Positions 31,676 through 43,000 of a stretch of DNA of 51,000 bases are shown here, piece by piece. The DNA is from Mesostigma viride. Taxonomy: Eukaryota > Streptophyta > Mesostigmatophyceae > Mesostigmatales > Mesostigmataceae. Under the pieces are notes generated by a model. It was not told where the DNA came from. It saw nothing but the letters and a program-made list of their open reading frames with translations, and ran no database searches. The stretch's first letter is position 1; the number at the start of each line of letters is the position of its first letter. The stretch is from contig RPFO01000392.1 of NCBI GenBank assembly GCA_009746045.1, forward strand, positions 2,116,745 to 2,167,744, given 5' to 3'. The translations under genes and the position numbers were made by a program.

Positions 31676-31856
31676 ATGGATGGATGGATGGATGGATGGA
31701 TGGATGGATGGATGGATGGATGGATGGATGGATGGATGGATGGATGGATGGATGGATGGATGGATGGATGGATGGATGGATGGATGGATGGATGGATGGA
31801 TGGATGGATGGATGGATGGATGGATGGATGGATGGATGGATGGATGGATGGATGGT
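31676..31856. repeat. GGAT microsatellite, about 45 units
   Basis: This is a perfect tetranucleotide run of 181 bp. It sits where the related LINE copies have only three or four GGAT units in their 3' UTR, so it probably expanded from that seed. The Met-Asp-Gly-Trp and His-Pro-Ser-Ile frames are artefacts. Confidence 0.97.
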
Positions 31857-32110
31857 ACACACATCCCTACGGGTCTATTCTATCTATTCTAAGTAGAAGG
31901 GCCGGACCCTATAGCGGACTTGCCTGGCATGCTTCCCACGGGAGCAAATACGCTTCTTCCCCACAGCAGGGGGGGCGAACAGTCTTCTACTACCTGGGCC
32001 CACTTGGCCTTGCCCTGCATCTTTTTTCCAAATCATGGAGAGGCCTAGGCCCTCCATATCCTCTATCAGTTGCTCTTTAAATGTGCGGGCCTTGAGGCAT
32101 CTGGCCTACT
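31857..32110 (-). pseudogene. Degenerate LINE 3' end (third copy)
   Basis: It aligns with the last 80 codons and 3' UTR of the LINE at 27120-30530 (for example CCTGGGCCCACTTGGCCTTG), but has substitutions and indels that break the frame. Its 3' UTR continues into the GGAT run. Confidence 0.75.
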
Positions 32111-32549
32111 ACGTAGTGTGCGTTAAAAGCCATACAATCAGAGAGGGCTGCAATGTTAATTGCGCCGATGTGTCCCCAATACACATTATGTGATGACCAT
32201 GCACTGTGCCAGGTATGTGTCAAGGGGACTAAAATACATATACTGGTGGGTCAACCATCTCTGTATAGCTCCAGCTGTTGTGGAGCCAGGGTGGCGTGAC
32301 CTGCTGGTCGATTCTATAAAGCATTTTGTTTTCCAACATTGTCCACCTCAGCATGATCAAAACCATCAAGCATGTTCAAAAGCATCCGGTGGGTCCAAAG
32401 CCAAGGTCGAAATGACGACAACGTGCAGATCTATTTGCGGCTTATTTGTGTGTAGTCGGCCGCAAAACCTGCCGCCTCCTTCAACCACCAGTACGGCTGC
32501 CACTGGATGTCCCCTACCCTCCTATTCATGTGGGCTGGCAGTGCCCTGC
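32111..32549. other. 3' flank of the membrane-protein gene
   Basis: No gene or repeat is recognised. A 143-codon frame at 32160-32591 (plus) lacks any domain and overlaps the minus-strand exon, so I do not call it. Confidence 0.4.
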
Positions 32550-35320
32550 TCACAACTTGTTCAGATCATAGGGGCCCTCGCGCGGCCGTGATGAGCCAAA
32601 ACCGACCGCCGGCCTCGGCCCCATCCCTGGGCTGGTTGACCCCGCCACCTGGGGGGGGGTGCCCCCGTGGTTGAGCTTGTCCCGCAGGTCCGCCGAGTTG
32701 GACCGCTCGTACGAGTTGCGCATCTTGTCCACGGACGTGCGCGCGGGGGGCGTCACGAAAGCGTTGCGGGGGGGGGAATCGTTGGGGAGCGACGCGGGGG
32801 CATCCGACCCAGATGATGCGGCAGGCTTGCTGGTGGAGGACTTGGGCCGCCCGAGCACAATCGCCCAGAAGACCGCGGTGAACACGGCCAGGGTGAGCGC
32901 CAGCAGGATGGTTTTCTCAGTGTCGGGGATGTACGGGTGGCGACCTGGCCGCACGGTGGTGCCCAGCACGGCGGACAGCTGCTCGACAGGTGGCACCACA
33001 CGGTGGACCGTCCCATTCATGGCCTGGTGGAAGCGGCGGGCGAGTCCCCCGTCGGTGTGCCACAGCTTGAGCTGGGCAGCGAGCGGGTCGGATGCGGGGA
33101 TGAGGTAAGGCAGCCACCAGACCTGAAGCTGGAGGCCCAGGAAGGCGACGAGACCGAGAAAGTAGAGCATCATGAGTGGCACGATGCGCTGGGAGAAGGC
33201 ATAGGCGCCCACCAGGTGGGGCCAGGAGACCGCCTGGACGAGCACTGCTCGCAAGAAGGGGAAATGGTGAGACCCGTGAGCGGGGGAGGCGCAGGCACGC
33301 CGTCATTTCATTTTGTTTGAGGCCGACATGCGGAGGATGGACGCGCCCACCACGCAGCAGGCAGACAACGAGAACACACACATGAATGTGGATCAGACGA
33401 TAGAGAAGGTGGATCAGTGATGCTGGCGTACATATGGCAATGACAATCCCTTCAACCCCCTGCGATTTGGGAACCACACAAGGTCTGGCGTTGATTTGCC
33501 ATCCGTGAGGTTCGAAGTTTGCTAGAAAACCATGAGAAAACAGGAATCCAATTTCCGCGAAGTATGGCCCATGCTCGGCATGGGCCACGCGGCACATACA
33601 ATCAGGTAGTGACAAGAGATTTCAAGTCATATCTTGGTCTGCAGAGATAAGTGTACTAGTAAACTCGATTTCTTACTGCCAGCCAGCCATAATTTCAATG
33701 CACAAGGATACACATTTCCATCACCATTCATCTTCATCATCCTGAACGACTCGAAAACGCGGAAAAGATAACGGCAGGCTCGAGCTACCATGGTCCGGAT
33801 TCTCCCGATTTCTGGCCTGCGCTGGTTGTCTCTTTGATATTCTCGGGGAAAGGAGAAGCCATGTTGGAATGGAAGGAATCCAGACACTGAATTGGGAAAC
33901 ATGAGAAGTGCATGGGTGCACAGGGCACGGTATTCCCTGAACCAACTATACATTCTTGGCAGGTGGTTGGGCAGGTAGAAATTAATGAAGGTAGCTTACA
34001 CGCATGCCAGCCACGGGGCTATTGGTGAGCACGAATCCACTAGTGAGTGAACTCTAGCAAGTTACCGCAACCTCTGGTCAGGTAGTTGCGGCGTAAATAA
34101 AAATGCATTCAAGTGCCAGCATATCTGTGTGCAATGGGCAAGCAGATAAACCTACATTAGCAAGCAGATCTGTGCTGCTTTCAACCATCCTACATACCTA
34201 GACCTCCTGAGCATGAATCTTTTAATGAAGGTCTCCAACTAAGAAAGCTGCTGACCAGATTTCCTAGCTTCATCTCCACCTTCTATACGGTTCCTCTTCT
34301 TCCGAGAAGCCATGATATAAGGCATATTAGGCAGTCTTTGGACCGAAGAGCTCCCTACCAAACAACGCTCTAATTGAACCTGCCGAGTTAGCTGTTAAAT
34401 GTTGCACTCTGCCAAATTTTGTCAAACAATTCTTCCCAGGGATGCTTCAGGTCGTCGAATATAATTTTTTTGGGGGGGGCGGGACATAGAAGATTGCCTA
34501 CAAATCGATGCAAAATTTTGGAAGTGCATACTGCAGCATTGATTCGCCATTCGTGACACCGACAGTAAAATATTCGAAGGTCCAGATGACAGCGACATGA
34601 CAGCGACGATGATGACTTCCATCGTCAGCATTGATAAACTTGCCGATGTACTTTGTATTCAGCCGCCCTCGCAAATAGCAAACCATAAAACTACTCGGCC
34701 TTGAATGAGCCCCAATGCGTGGCGACTAAACATGGTGTGAAAAGCTGTAAGGTCACTGTCGTAGATCAAAGGCAGCAAAAGCGCGGGCTCCTCAGGCAAA
34801 CAAAAGGAAACTAAGACTTACGGAAGTATTTCATCGGTCCAAGCTCTTCCTTCGCGAATTCCCCCACAGCCGTGTACTCCGTGTCGACCTGCCAGGCCAG
34901 ATACTCATAAAGGAAGAGCGAAAGCTGAAGTGGAACGACCATACTCCAAACTAAGCCGCGAAAGCCGCCACCGCCACCAGATCGCTTGGGCGGCGCTTTC
35001 GAAGCAGTAGCCGGAGCTGGAGTCGAGGCAGCCTCTGCACTAACAGGCGTTGGCGCGGCATGGTCACTCTGATCCGCTGCCTGTGGCGAAGGACGCTTGT
35101 ACACATGTTCAGGTGCAGGCCGCTTCGCCAGTTGTCGGCTCAACACATCCCAAACATTTTTCTTGGGATCCAAATGAATGCCGCTGGTCCATCCTTTATC
35201 ACCGTCACCTCTACCGTCGACCAGAATTTCAGTCTTCTTCCCCATTGTTTGTCGCAGTGCAAAGGGAGAGAGGGCACCCCGACTGTCGCTCGTGTACACG
35301 GGCACAACGCGAGAAGACAT
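32550..35320 (-). CDS. Predicted multi-pass membrane protein, 2 exons, 397 aa, function unknown
   Basis: Exon 1 is 35320-34822 and exon 2 is 33244-32550. The donor GTAAGT at 34821 and a CAG acceptor join in phase inside a Leu codon (KYF-L-LVQAV). An alternative acceptor three bases upstream would change one residue. The N-terminal 110 residues are soluble, with an Ala/Pro/Ser linker. Hydrophobic segments lie at about 122-143, 186-215 and 292-316. The second leads into WWLPYLIPASDP, and the loop to the third contains LWHTDGGLARRFHQAMNGT. The C-terminal 80 residues are Ser/Pro-rich and probably cytosolic. I do not recognise the family. The intron (1.58 kb) contains a dispersed repeat also present in the UCH gene. 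Confidence 0.72.
33690..33852 (-). repeat. Dispersed repeat, inverted copy of 18876-19050
   Basis: The reverse strand carries GAGACAACCAGCGCAGGCC and GAATCCGGACCATGGTAGC, as in UCH intron 4. It lies in the single intron of the membrane-protein gene. Confidence 0.7.
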
Positions 35321-36240
35321 TCAAGATGGGTCTGGAACGAAACACGATCGACCGACCACGCGGGAAAAGGCGAGAGATTCTGTCAGCGTCCCACAGCGTG
35401 GGCATGCAGATCCCGTTCGAACTTCGAACGCGAGCACATTTTCCATCTGGATGATGCAAGATGACACAGATCGCGCGAATGCGCGAAGAGGCAAGAGCTG
35501 ATCCCCGCCAACAGGCAACTTGGTGAGGCCCTGGGCAGAGGGCACTAAGTGAGATTCGGATATTGGGCGTGAGTTGAGTTGAGTTGAGGTTATTCCCGCG
35601 CCGGTTGTCCGACGGGGTTATTAACAGTGTCATTAATATTTGGCGTTGTTGTTGACTTCTTGTTGTTGTTGTTGTTGTTGCCCACACCGCACATGGGAAG
35701 CAGAGATTTGGAAACGGCCGAGACCGATTGGCGTTGGGAAATCGAGATCGTAAAGGTCACGGTACGGACCCGCGCTGCAAGGTTTGTTCAGTTCAGTTCA
35801 TCCCCGCGTGAATTTTCGATCGACGATCGCCTCCTAAATTCTCGGCATCGTAACTTGACGCGGGGACGTAACTTAACGCGGAGACGTAACCTTAGGGGTA
35901 GAATTCCAGATAAGTACTGTAGGTGTACGTTTATTCCAAATATAACCAATAGTTAATCCCTGCTAAGCCTAGGGTACCAAGGTGTCAGACCTTAGGGGTA
36001 GAATTAGGCTAGCAGCCCAGCCCCTCTCTGACGGACTTGTTACTTGTTACCCACGCCGCACATGATAGCAGTCCGTCAGACGGCCCTCGGCCGTTTCCAA
36101 ATCTCTGCTGCCCATGTGCGGCGTGGGCAACAACAACAACAAGTAACAACTAACAGCAACACGTTCACCAACAACAGTTCCTTTAGATAATGCAAATGTG
36201 AGTTTCATAAATAACGCCACATTGTCGGTGCACATTCGGC
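35321..36240. other. 5' flank of the membrane-protein gene with inverted repeats
   Basis: Arms at about 35660-35727 and 36090-36146 are complementary over roughly 60 bp (GCAGAGATTTGGAAACGGCC and its reverse, flanked by GTT/AAC repeats). Between them a smaller pair, TCTGACGGACT at 36028 and AGTCCGTCAGA at 36069, can also pair. An 18-bp unit CGTAACTTGACGCGGGGA is repeated at 35849-35890. No coding sequence is recognised; it may be a fold-back element. Confidence 0.55.
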
Positions 36241-38187
36241 TATGTTCAAACGTGACCCCCAACACAGGCTTATCACACAACGTCCTTGTTTGCCTAAATT
36301 ATGTCATCTCAAGCTTGCCGCGTTCTTACGCGTTCCTGCAGCGAGGCTGAATTTGTTCCTAAAAATAAACAGGATTTGTTGCATTCCTTGTTCAGGGTAC
36401 TACAGCTTAATCAAGTTTTCTTGGAAAGAAAAGAAAGCTGCGGACGTGTCATCAAGTCTTCCGTCGCTTGCCAGGAAGTTGGAGAGCTTCTGTTAGCTGG
36501 GTGAGAAATTCTCCACATTCCAGGTATTCAAAAATTTATACGGGTCAGCTGTGGTGACCACGTCGTTGAGCAGACATCGGCTTTGGGAAGGTAAGCTCAA
36601 GTCTACTTTGTCATCCGGCTAAAAGTTGTTCGCACTGCTGATGCTTTTTGCCGCAGCTTAGGTATCGCTTCCATTTTAACATGAGGGCACCGAGACAGCT
36701 TCGTGGCCAGACGCTTGGATTGCCTGGTACTAGGGCATCGGGCAAATCGTGACGTACTTTGAATCTAGAACATTTCTCCTCGCCACTGCCGCCTAGATAT
36801 TTTGTCATTTACCTCATATTGTAAGCGCGTTTTGCCGACTACCACGTAATTTGGCTGGAGCGTGTGGCGTGAAACAGGCTCTCCGTACTCACCTATGCCC
36901 AGAGGATATATTCCCTACGGCGTAGCGCCTACATTCCCTACCTTCAGTATCACCTTCCATGGATATAAATACAATCCTCGATAGAAACGTGGAGGATCTT
37001 GCTTTTACGATGCTCTTATATTGTGGGTGTGAAACTAGTCATGTCTCCCGGCAATGCCTCATTTGGCCTACTCTGCCTTTCAGCAGTTGGCAAAAGAAGG
37101 CCTCATAAAAGCAAATGTAGCCATTTGGAACCGCAGCAGGCATATTCAGGATTGTAACTTCGTATTTACAATAAGACAAAAGTAAGGAAAACCAAGTTAA
37201 TATATCTGAGGTTTACCAGGGTTTATGCACATGCGCCGACACCCTTAGGGCTCAGCTTATTGTCTCTGAGGCACCAAGCATGGTTGGATTTCATTCACTT
37301 ACACCTCCCTTCAAACCTTGCTGCGGGTGCTGTATAGGTTGACATTGGCTTGGTGCTCGCCTGGATACCTTCTTCCATGTCAAAATTCATCGGCCGGGTG
37401 GGAAGGTTGATTGTGTTCATTAGGATGGATGTCCTCAAGAAAAAAGACCTTGCCACTGCAGGCAAGGCCTGATGTGTTGATGTGATCTCACATGTTGCAA
37501 ACTCGGCTCCGTGTGAACAGGGGCCTAGGGGCCACTGCAGAAGTTGCCGGCAAGCCAGGGGTTCCCATGAACAGGACCTGAGAGACCGGCCGTGCTCATG
37601 GCAGCAGGCAGCCGTGTTCTCCTGCTGGCAAGCCACTCATCAGATTCTACGGTGATTGCTTGTGTCGTGCCTATCTTGTTGCCATGCCTTTGCATTTTTT
37701 CGTCGCGCCCCTGCTGTCTTGAAGGCCACCTTCAAGCGTAGGACTCGCGGGGGGTTCTGCTCCCGCAACCCCCAACACCAGCGGGGGGTGCTTCCCTCTT
37801 GTGTGGGTGATGGTGCCTGTGGTGGCGAGCCACTACGGACCCCTGCACGTGCGCTGGTGGCCAGCTCTGGATGACACCACGCGGGCGTAGCAGAGCAGTG
37901 GTTCCAACCTAGCACCCGCCGGGCGAGTGACGGCTTATAGTGTGTTACACACCAGGATGGGGTGCCGGCAGGTGATCATCCCAGCCAGTGCATGCTTCCA
38001 GGTCGACAGCACGTGACTGCCAGCCACTTCAGTGAGCCGATGCCGTGACCATCGGACGTGGTCAAGGATAGCTGCTGCAACCTTTTGGTTCAAGGACCAT
38101 CAAGTGTTGCACCCAACATCGGCACGCTACCTCCAACATTGAGGCGACGTCTGCCAGCAGCCACACAGCAAGCAAGGGTTTCGAGCC
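36241..38187. other. Intergenic and 5' flank of the CH-domain gene
   Basis: No gene is recognised. A 67-codon frame at 36301-36504 (plus) starts at a good ATG, but has no known domain and could at most be an unrecognised exon. No repeats stand out between 36840 and 38187. Confidence 0.4.
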
Positions 38188-41148
38188 ATGCTGCCTGCCC
38201 ACCCGATCATCGTGGCCCCGCAGCGCAGCGACTACGAGGTGGAGCGCATCTCCTCCCCCAAGCACGCGCGGCGGGCCGCGCACGACCCATGGGCGACCAC
38301 CAAGGAGGATTCCCCCCCCCACGTGGGCAAGCGGGAGCTGATCGAGTGGGCTGCGAGCACGTCAGGCCGACGTGGCACCTTCCGCCGGTTTCAAGACCTT
38401 GGTGATGGGTCCGTGCTTCTGTGTTTGTTCCGCGCGATATGGCCTCGCGCTGTGGAGCCCTACCAGGGCACGGGGGGCATCCAGCTGCACCCGTGTGTGA
38501 CCGAGTTTGAGGCCAAGGCCAACTGGGACGCTCTTAAGAGGCTATTTGCCGAGTTGCGACTACCAGCGCACGTGTACGACCCGCGGGGCGTGCGCGCGGG
38601 CTCCTTCCGGTCCTGCTACTCGCTGCTCGCCATGTGCTACTTTCTGTACCACCTCAGCCGGGCGCACGACTTCACGGCAGACTTTGCGCACCCGGTCGAC
38701 CCCAAGCTGGCGTCGTTCTTGCAGTCATCACGCAGCGTGGAGAGTCTGGCAAAAGGGGGGGGGCTGCGGGCGGAGGATCTTATGCTGAACGACGTAGGGA
38801 TGGGCCATTGGAAACGGAGCGGGGGCGACAATGATGTGCGGGAAAGGGACAGTGTTGGTGCTCAACCGCAGGAAGAGGCCGTTGATGACAAGCCGCTGTT
38901 TAGCCTGTCGGCTGGTCGTGGGGAGGAGCTGTCATCCGGCACGGGGGACGGCCCTGCCCTGTCGGGTCACAGCCAGGGCAGCAGCGGGAGGGAGGGGCCG
39001 CGTGACCACGAGGCGGCGCTGCACCGCCCGCGGTCGCCCATTGTGCGCGTGAGGCACGAGGGGTCACCCTTCATGGGTCATGGGCATGGCATGAGTCATG
39101 ACGAGCGTGACGCGGGCAGCAGTCATACCCACAACGAGCATGACCATGAGCACCGCACAAGTCTTGACGGACACCTCCGCGGAAAGGGGTCTAGTCATAG
39201 TGACCACTACCGCGACCAGCAGCGCCACAGTGACTACAATGGCGAGCACGGAGACCAGCATCACGGTCTGGTTGGGTACGACGCGGCCAGCGCAGATGAG
39301 ATGCAGCCACCCGCGAGGCTTACTGTGGTGACAGGCCACAGTAGTCAACAACGTGGGGCCAGCACGGCCGCTACTGCGCCTGGCTCTCCCATGGCGCGTT
39401 CCACCTTCTGGGTGGACAACCTGGCCCCTTCGGTGTGGGATGGGCGGCCTGGGTCCCCTCACAAGCGGTTGCCTGGGCGATCGGCCTTGCAGCAGCTGTG
39501 GGAGGTGAGGCACCACAAGCCGGCAGGGGCAACACGGGCAGGGACGGGCACCGTCTCAGGTGATGGCACAAGGTTGGGGATAGCGGCTCCAGCTGTGCCA
39601 TCGTTGGCGGGCGACATGGTGGCACCACCTGGCAAGGGACCAGCGCGCCGCAAGGTGCCCAAGCCACGGTCCAAAGATTCCCCCTCCTCCTCCCCCTCGG
39701 ACGTGTGCCTGTACTCGCTGGAGACGTCGGCGGCGCCCGCTGCTGCCCCACACCAGTCGCCGCTGCTCACATGTGTTCGGCTGGAGAGCGAGAGTCTGCA
39801 GCGCCAGGTGGCGGCGCTGCGTCGCGAGCTCGAGCATGCCGCCATCCGTCACGAGCGTGACATAGCCCGCGTGCGCCAGGTTTATGCGGCGGAGGTGGAG
39901 GCCAGGGCGGACGCGGCGCGTGATGCGGTGGCGGCGGCGGAATTAAAGCTGCTGCGGGAGAAGCACGCGGACCAGCAGCAGCTGATGAGGCACCTGAGGA
40001 TGCTGATGGATGCGGCCATGAGCCAGGAGGCTGACCTGGGGCCAGGCCATGGGCGCGATGGCCCCGTGTCAGCCCTGGCCGGCCCGCTTAGTGTCTCCCC
40101 CCAGTCCAAGTCGTGGGGCCCGTCCTCGTCACCATCGCTGCTGGGCAGGAGTAGAGGTGGTGCAAAGGCGACACGTTCGACGGATGACGCGCGGGGCGCC
40201 AGCAGCAGTGGGGCAGACCGTGCGGCGGATCACGGCGATGTGGCACGCCTGCGCCAGCTGGTCGAGTTGCAGCGCCAGCAGTTGGCGGCAGCGGCCGCAG
40301 CACACGAGTCCCTCGAGGCGCTCGCCTCTGCCGCGCTGCAGGAGGCGCGGGCACAGAGGGCGCGCGCGGAGGGGCTGTTCCACTCCTACTGCGTACGGAG
40401 TGATGACGTGGCCGAGGGTGCACTGCATGAGGCGCTCGCACGCGCCAGGCAAGTTGGGGGGGGGGACGGCCATGGATGGGCAGATGACGGCACGGCCGAA
40501 CATGGTGCTGCCACCTCACCGACCCGCAGGGCAGGTGCCAAAGCAGCAAGTGAAAGTGATAGTAATCATGGTAATGACCATGCCGGTCGCGTGGCCAAGG
40601 GCGCGCTGGCTCCTGTCACCCGTCGAGAGAAGGCGCTGCTGCTGTACCTGGACCAGTTGCGTGCGCAAGCAGAGGCAGACACGATGGCGCATGAGCGGCA
40701 GGTGGAGGAGCTGAGGGGCCAGCTGGCAGGCGCGCGGGGCCGGTGCCAGCTGGCGGAGCACATGCTGGAGGAGGCGCACCGGGGCCAGGGCCTGCCGTGG
40801 GTGGACCAACCACAGGGTGCGGAGCCGCTGGGGAATGGGGCATGGGCGACATCGGCAGCAACCATGGGGGGCATCCACCACAGGGGGGCGGCAAGGGCCA
40901 TCCCCACGGCTAGCGGTAACGAGACGGAGGGTGACGACGTGTCGCGGTTTCTGTGGGACCTACACGCAGAGCTTACCGCGGCGCGGCTGCAGGTCGAGGT
41001 GGACAGGCTGCGGGGGCTGAACCACGCACTGCAGCAACGGCTGGCTGCCGTGGTGGCGGAGCAGGAGGCGGGGGATGGGGCGCTGTATGGCGTTGAGCAG
41101 GCAGGTGGTGGGCTGGATCATGATGAGCAGGAGTCCCAGATGACATGA
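38188..41148 (+). CDS. Calponin-homology and coiled-coil protein, 986 aa
   Basis: This is a single open frame without introns. Residues about 46-170 resemble an EB1-like calponin-homology domain (GKRELIEWAAS, DGSVLLCLFRAIWP, NWDALKRLFAELRLP and SLLAMCYFLYHLSRAH), a fold that binds microtubules or actin. Residues about 295-362 are rich in His and Asp. Long helical coiled-coil segments lie at about 528-610, 675-760, 807-870 and 917-965, separated by Gly/Ser/Ala-rich linkers. Such a layout suits a cytoskeletal linker, perhaps at microtubules, basal bodies or flagella, but the subfamily is not clear. The start is the first ATG of the frame (context GAGCCATGC); an upstream exon cannot be excluded. 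Confidence 0.8.
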   Translation: MLPAHPIIVAPQRSDYEVERISSPKHARRAAHDPWATTKEDSPPHVGKRELIEWAASTSGRRGTFRRFQDLGDGSVLLCLFRAIWPRAVEPYQGTGGIQLHPCVTEFEAKANWDALKRLFAELRLPAHVYDPRGVRAGSFRSCYSLLAMCYFLYHLSRAHDFTADFAHPVDPKLASFLQSSRSVESLAKGGGLRAEDLMLNDVGMGHWKRSGGDNDVRERDSVGAQPQEEAVDDKPLFSLSAGRGEELSSGTGDGPALSGHSQGSSGREGPRDHEAALHRPRSPIVRVRHEGSPFMGHGHGMSHDERDAGSSHTHNEHDHEHRTSLDGHLRGKGSSHSDHYRDQQRHSDYNGEHGDQHHGLVGYDAASADEMQPPARLTVVTGHSSQQRGASTAATAPGSPMARSTFWVDNLAPSVWDGRPGSPHKRLPGRSALQQLWEVRHHKPAGATRAGTGTVSGDGTRLGIAAPAVPSLAGDMVAPPGKGPARRKVPKPRSKDSPSSSPSDVCLYSLETSAAPAAAPHQSPLLTCVRLESESLQRQVAALRRELEHAAIRHERDIARVRQVYAAEVEARADAARDAVAAAELKLLREKHADQQQLMRHLRMLMDAAMSQEADLGPGHGRDGPVSALAGPLSVSPQSKSWGPSSSPSLLGRSRGGAKATRSTDDARGASSSGADRAADHGDVARLRQLVELQRQQLAAAAAAHESLEALASAALQEARAQRARAEGLFHSYCVRSDDVAEGALHEALARARQVGGGDGHGWADDGTAEHGAATSPTRRAGAKAASESDSNHGNDHAGRVAKGALAPVTRREKALLLYLDQLRAQAEADTMAHERQVEELRGQLAGARGRCQLAEHMLEEAHRGQGLPWVDQPQGAEPLGNGAWATSAATMGGIHHRGAARAIPTASGNETEGDDVSRFLWDLHAELTAARLQVEVDRLRGLNHALQQRLAAVVAEQEAGDGALYGVEQAGGGLDHDEQESQMT

Positions 41149-42411
41149 ACGGCTCTTGGAACGGGACACCAGGTGGAGGTTCTACTTCTAGCTACCCTGC
41201 TGGTGTCACATCCAGTTTTAGGGAGCCGCGTTTTCGATCGTGCCGAAGCAGGACATGTTTATTTTGCAAGTCTGATTGCTTGATGTCCTTGGAAGCCCAG
41301 GGATGCAGAGGAGGTTTGGTTGTCTAGGGGTACCATACCATCACCTGTCATCCTCCAACTTATTTCTCCGGCCCTTCAAAACGTTGACCTGGACAAGGTT
41401 CCCTCATACATCTGCCAAGGCCTGTTTACAGTAATCTGAGGCATCACTGCGTTGACCAGGCCTATGTTGGTTGTTGGCCAGTCAGTTTGTTCCATCCTGC
41501 AGAAACGGTCCCGATATTCCAAGAAATCGCAGCTATTTGTCTTATTCAAGCTGACCCTGTACCATTGCCTAGCTTGGGTGCCCTTGCTCATTGTGTTGTT
41601 AGGTGTCGACGGTTCCCCATTGATACCCCATGACGCAGTCGTGTAGATCTTTTGAAGTTATTATTTCTCATTTCTCATTTTTACTTGATTAATTAAAGTA
41701 CCACTATTATATAAATGCAAGCTGTTAAGCAAGCTATCACGGCACGTAACAAACTGCGTTAGTTATGCCGTAAATTCGGCCTAACGTTCGTTGGTTTTGC
41801 TCACGCCTACGTGTAGTTAGGACTTTTTGACCGGATGTTACCCGCGCGGTCCTGTGATGTCCAGTACTGTGGGCCGGCCGGTGCAGTCGCACCGCGCTGC
41901 GTACTTTTGCAGTGGTCCTTAACCTTTGTGTAGAACTAGTGGACTGGTGTGGTTCCTGGATGTGAGGGCCGCAGTGGGCCCGAGCTTGCATGTACGTTGG
42001 AGATCATTTATGGCTTCGTCCTACTCCTCGTCAATGCACTTGGCGTGTGTTACATGGATTGTAACACATATTGGCTTGGGTTGACCATGGCTTACTAGGT
42101 TATTTCCTTCGTACGTAATATTCTGAATTGGTTTGGTTCATGTATTTCAGTCACACATATGTGAATGCATTGAGATCTAATCAATTCGTCGCGTCCGACT
42201 TTTGCACAGAAGAATAGCTCCTCAGTAAACGGCCTCGAACTAGTTTAGGTACTGGACGTGGGTCACAGTTAGGTCGTGGTAGAGGAGGCCGTGGAGAACC
42301 GCGGCGGAACACAAGCGTCTGCGTCACGGACGTGAGCAAAGATTTTCTCGAGTGCGGTGCGATGGGCGGGGGACATGTCGAAGAGTCTCAGAGCTATTAA
42401 TTAATTAATTA
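41149..42411. other. 3' flank of the CH-domain gene, no gene recognised
   Basis: Only short frames without domains are seen. A CCCCATGACGCAGTCGTG patch near 41627 resembles the ACGCAG hairpin of other elements, followed by an AT-rich stretch near 41680-41700. Nothing else stands out. Confidence 0.4.
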
Positions 42412-42540
42412 ATGAAACTCATGCTCCGGCCCGTTGGGGAGTCACGGTGCACCGAAGTGCTTTTAATCCAGGGCTGTATGTGCACAACAGGAAGAAAGGG
42501 CAGAGACCCCCTTTCTCCTTCATGCCTAAGGCATGCCACA
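42404..42540 (-). mobile_element. Family B retroelement 3' end
   Basis: The minus strand gives the family B 3' UTR (GGCATGCC, AAGGAGAAAGGGGGTCTC, AAAAGCACTTCGGTG), an imperfect hairpin at 42421-42445 with a 4-bp insertion, and a TTAAT tail. It is 5'-truncated. Confidence 0.7.
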
Positions 42541-43000
42541 GCAGTGGTAGCCCAGAGCAGGTGTAGTTTACACCTAGGTACCCTTGCAGGAAGTAGCCCA
42601 GAGTGTATTATAAGCCATATACCTCATCTGGCTCGGCCAGCCCATGGCTAGGCTGGCCCGGCACCCGTGCTCCTCACCTTTAAGTACATGGCGGACAAGC
42701 TGTTGTTTCTTAAAAACCGCAAGAAGCTCTCGAGGGCTCACTTCACGCTGGACGACGACCTGACCCTGGCCCAGCAACAACGGCGACGTGAGCTATGGCC
42801 GACCTACCTCCAGATACGGCAAAGCGCAGGGGGGAAACCGGTATACTGGAAGGGGGACGTCATCCACGTCGGCCACAAGCCTTGGCAGGCACCCCCAGTC
42901 TAGGGAATATAGCAGTAGTGTAGATTAGTAAGGCTTAGCCTACCATACGCGGCCCCAGCGCATGTGCGCCCATAATGGCCATGGATGATGCATTTAAGGG
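42541..43000 (+). mobile_element. Rearranged fragment of an ORF1-only element
   Basis: A piece of 3' UTR (AGGAAGTAGCCCAGAGTGTA) precedes an ORF1 C-terminal part (about 42640-42903) and the start of its 3' UTR. The order differs from the intact elements, so it is either two truncated insertions or a rearranged copy. Confidence 0.6.
42640..42903 (+). pseudogene. Retroelement ORF1 C-terminal fragment
   Basis: It encodes the end of the RRM-like domain (APVLLTFKYMADKL, FTLDDDLTLAQQQRRRELWP, KPVYWKGDVIHVGHKPWQ), close to the protein at 48256-49602. A stop lies just upstream, and the N-terminal three quarters are missing. Confidence 0.82.

Noticed and set aside
31615-32080. ORFs of Met-Asp-Gly-Trp and His-Pro-Ser-Ile repeats
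   Set aside because: They are translations of the GGAT microsatellite.
38637-40907. Antisense ORFs across the CH-domain gene
   Set aside because: They are frame shadows of a GC-rich coding sequence and show no domains.
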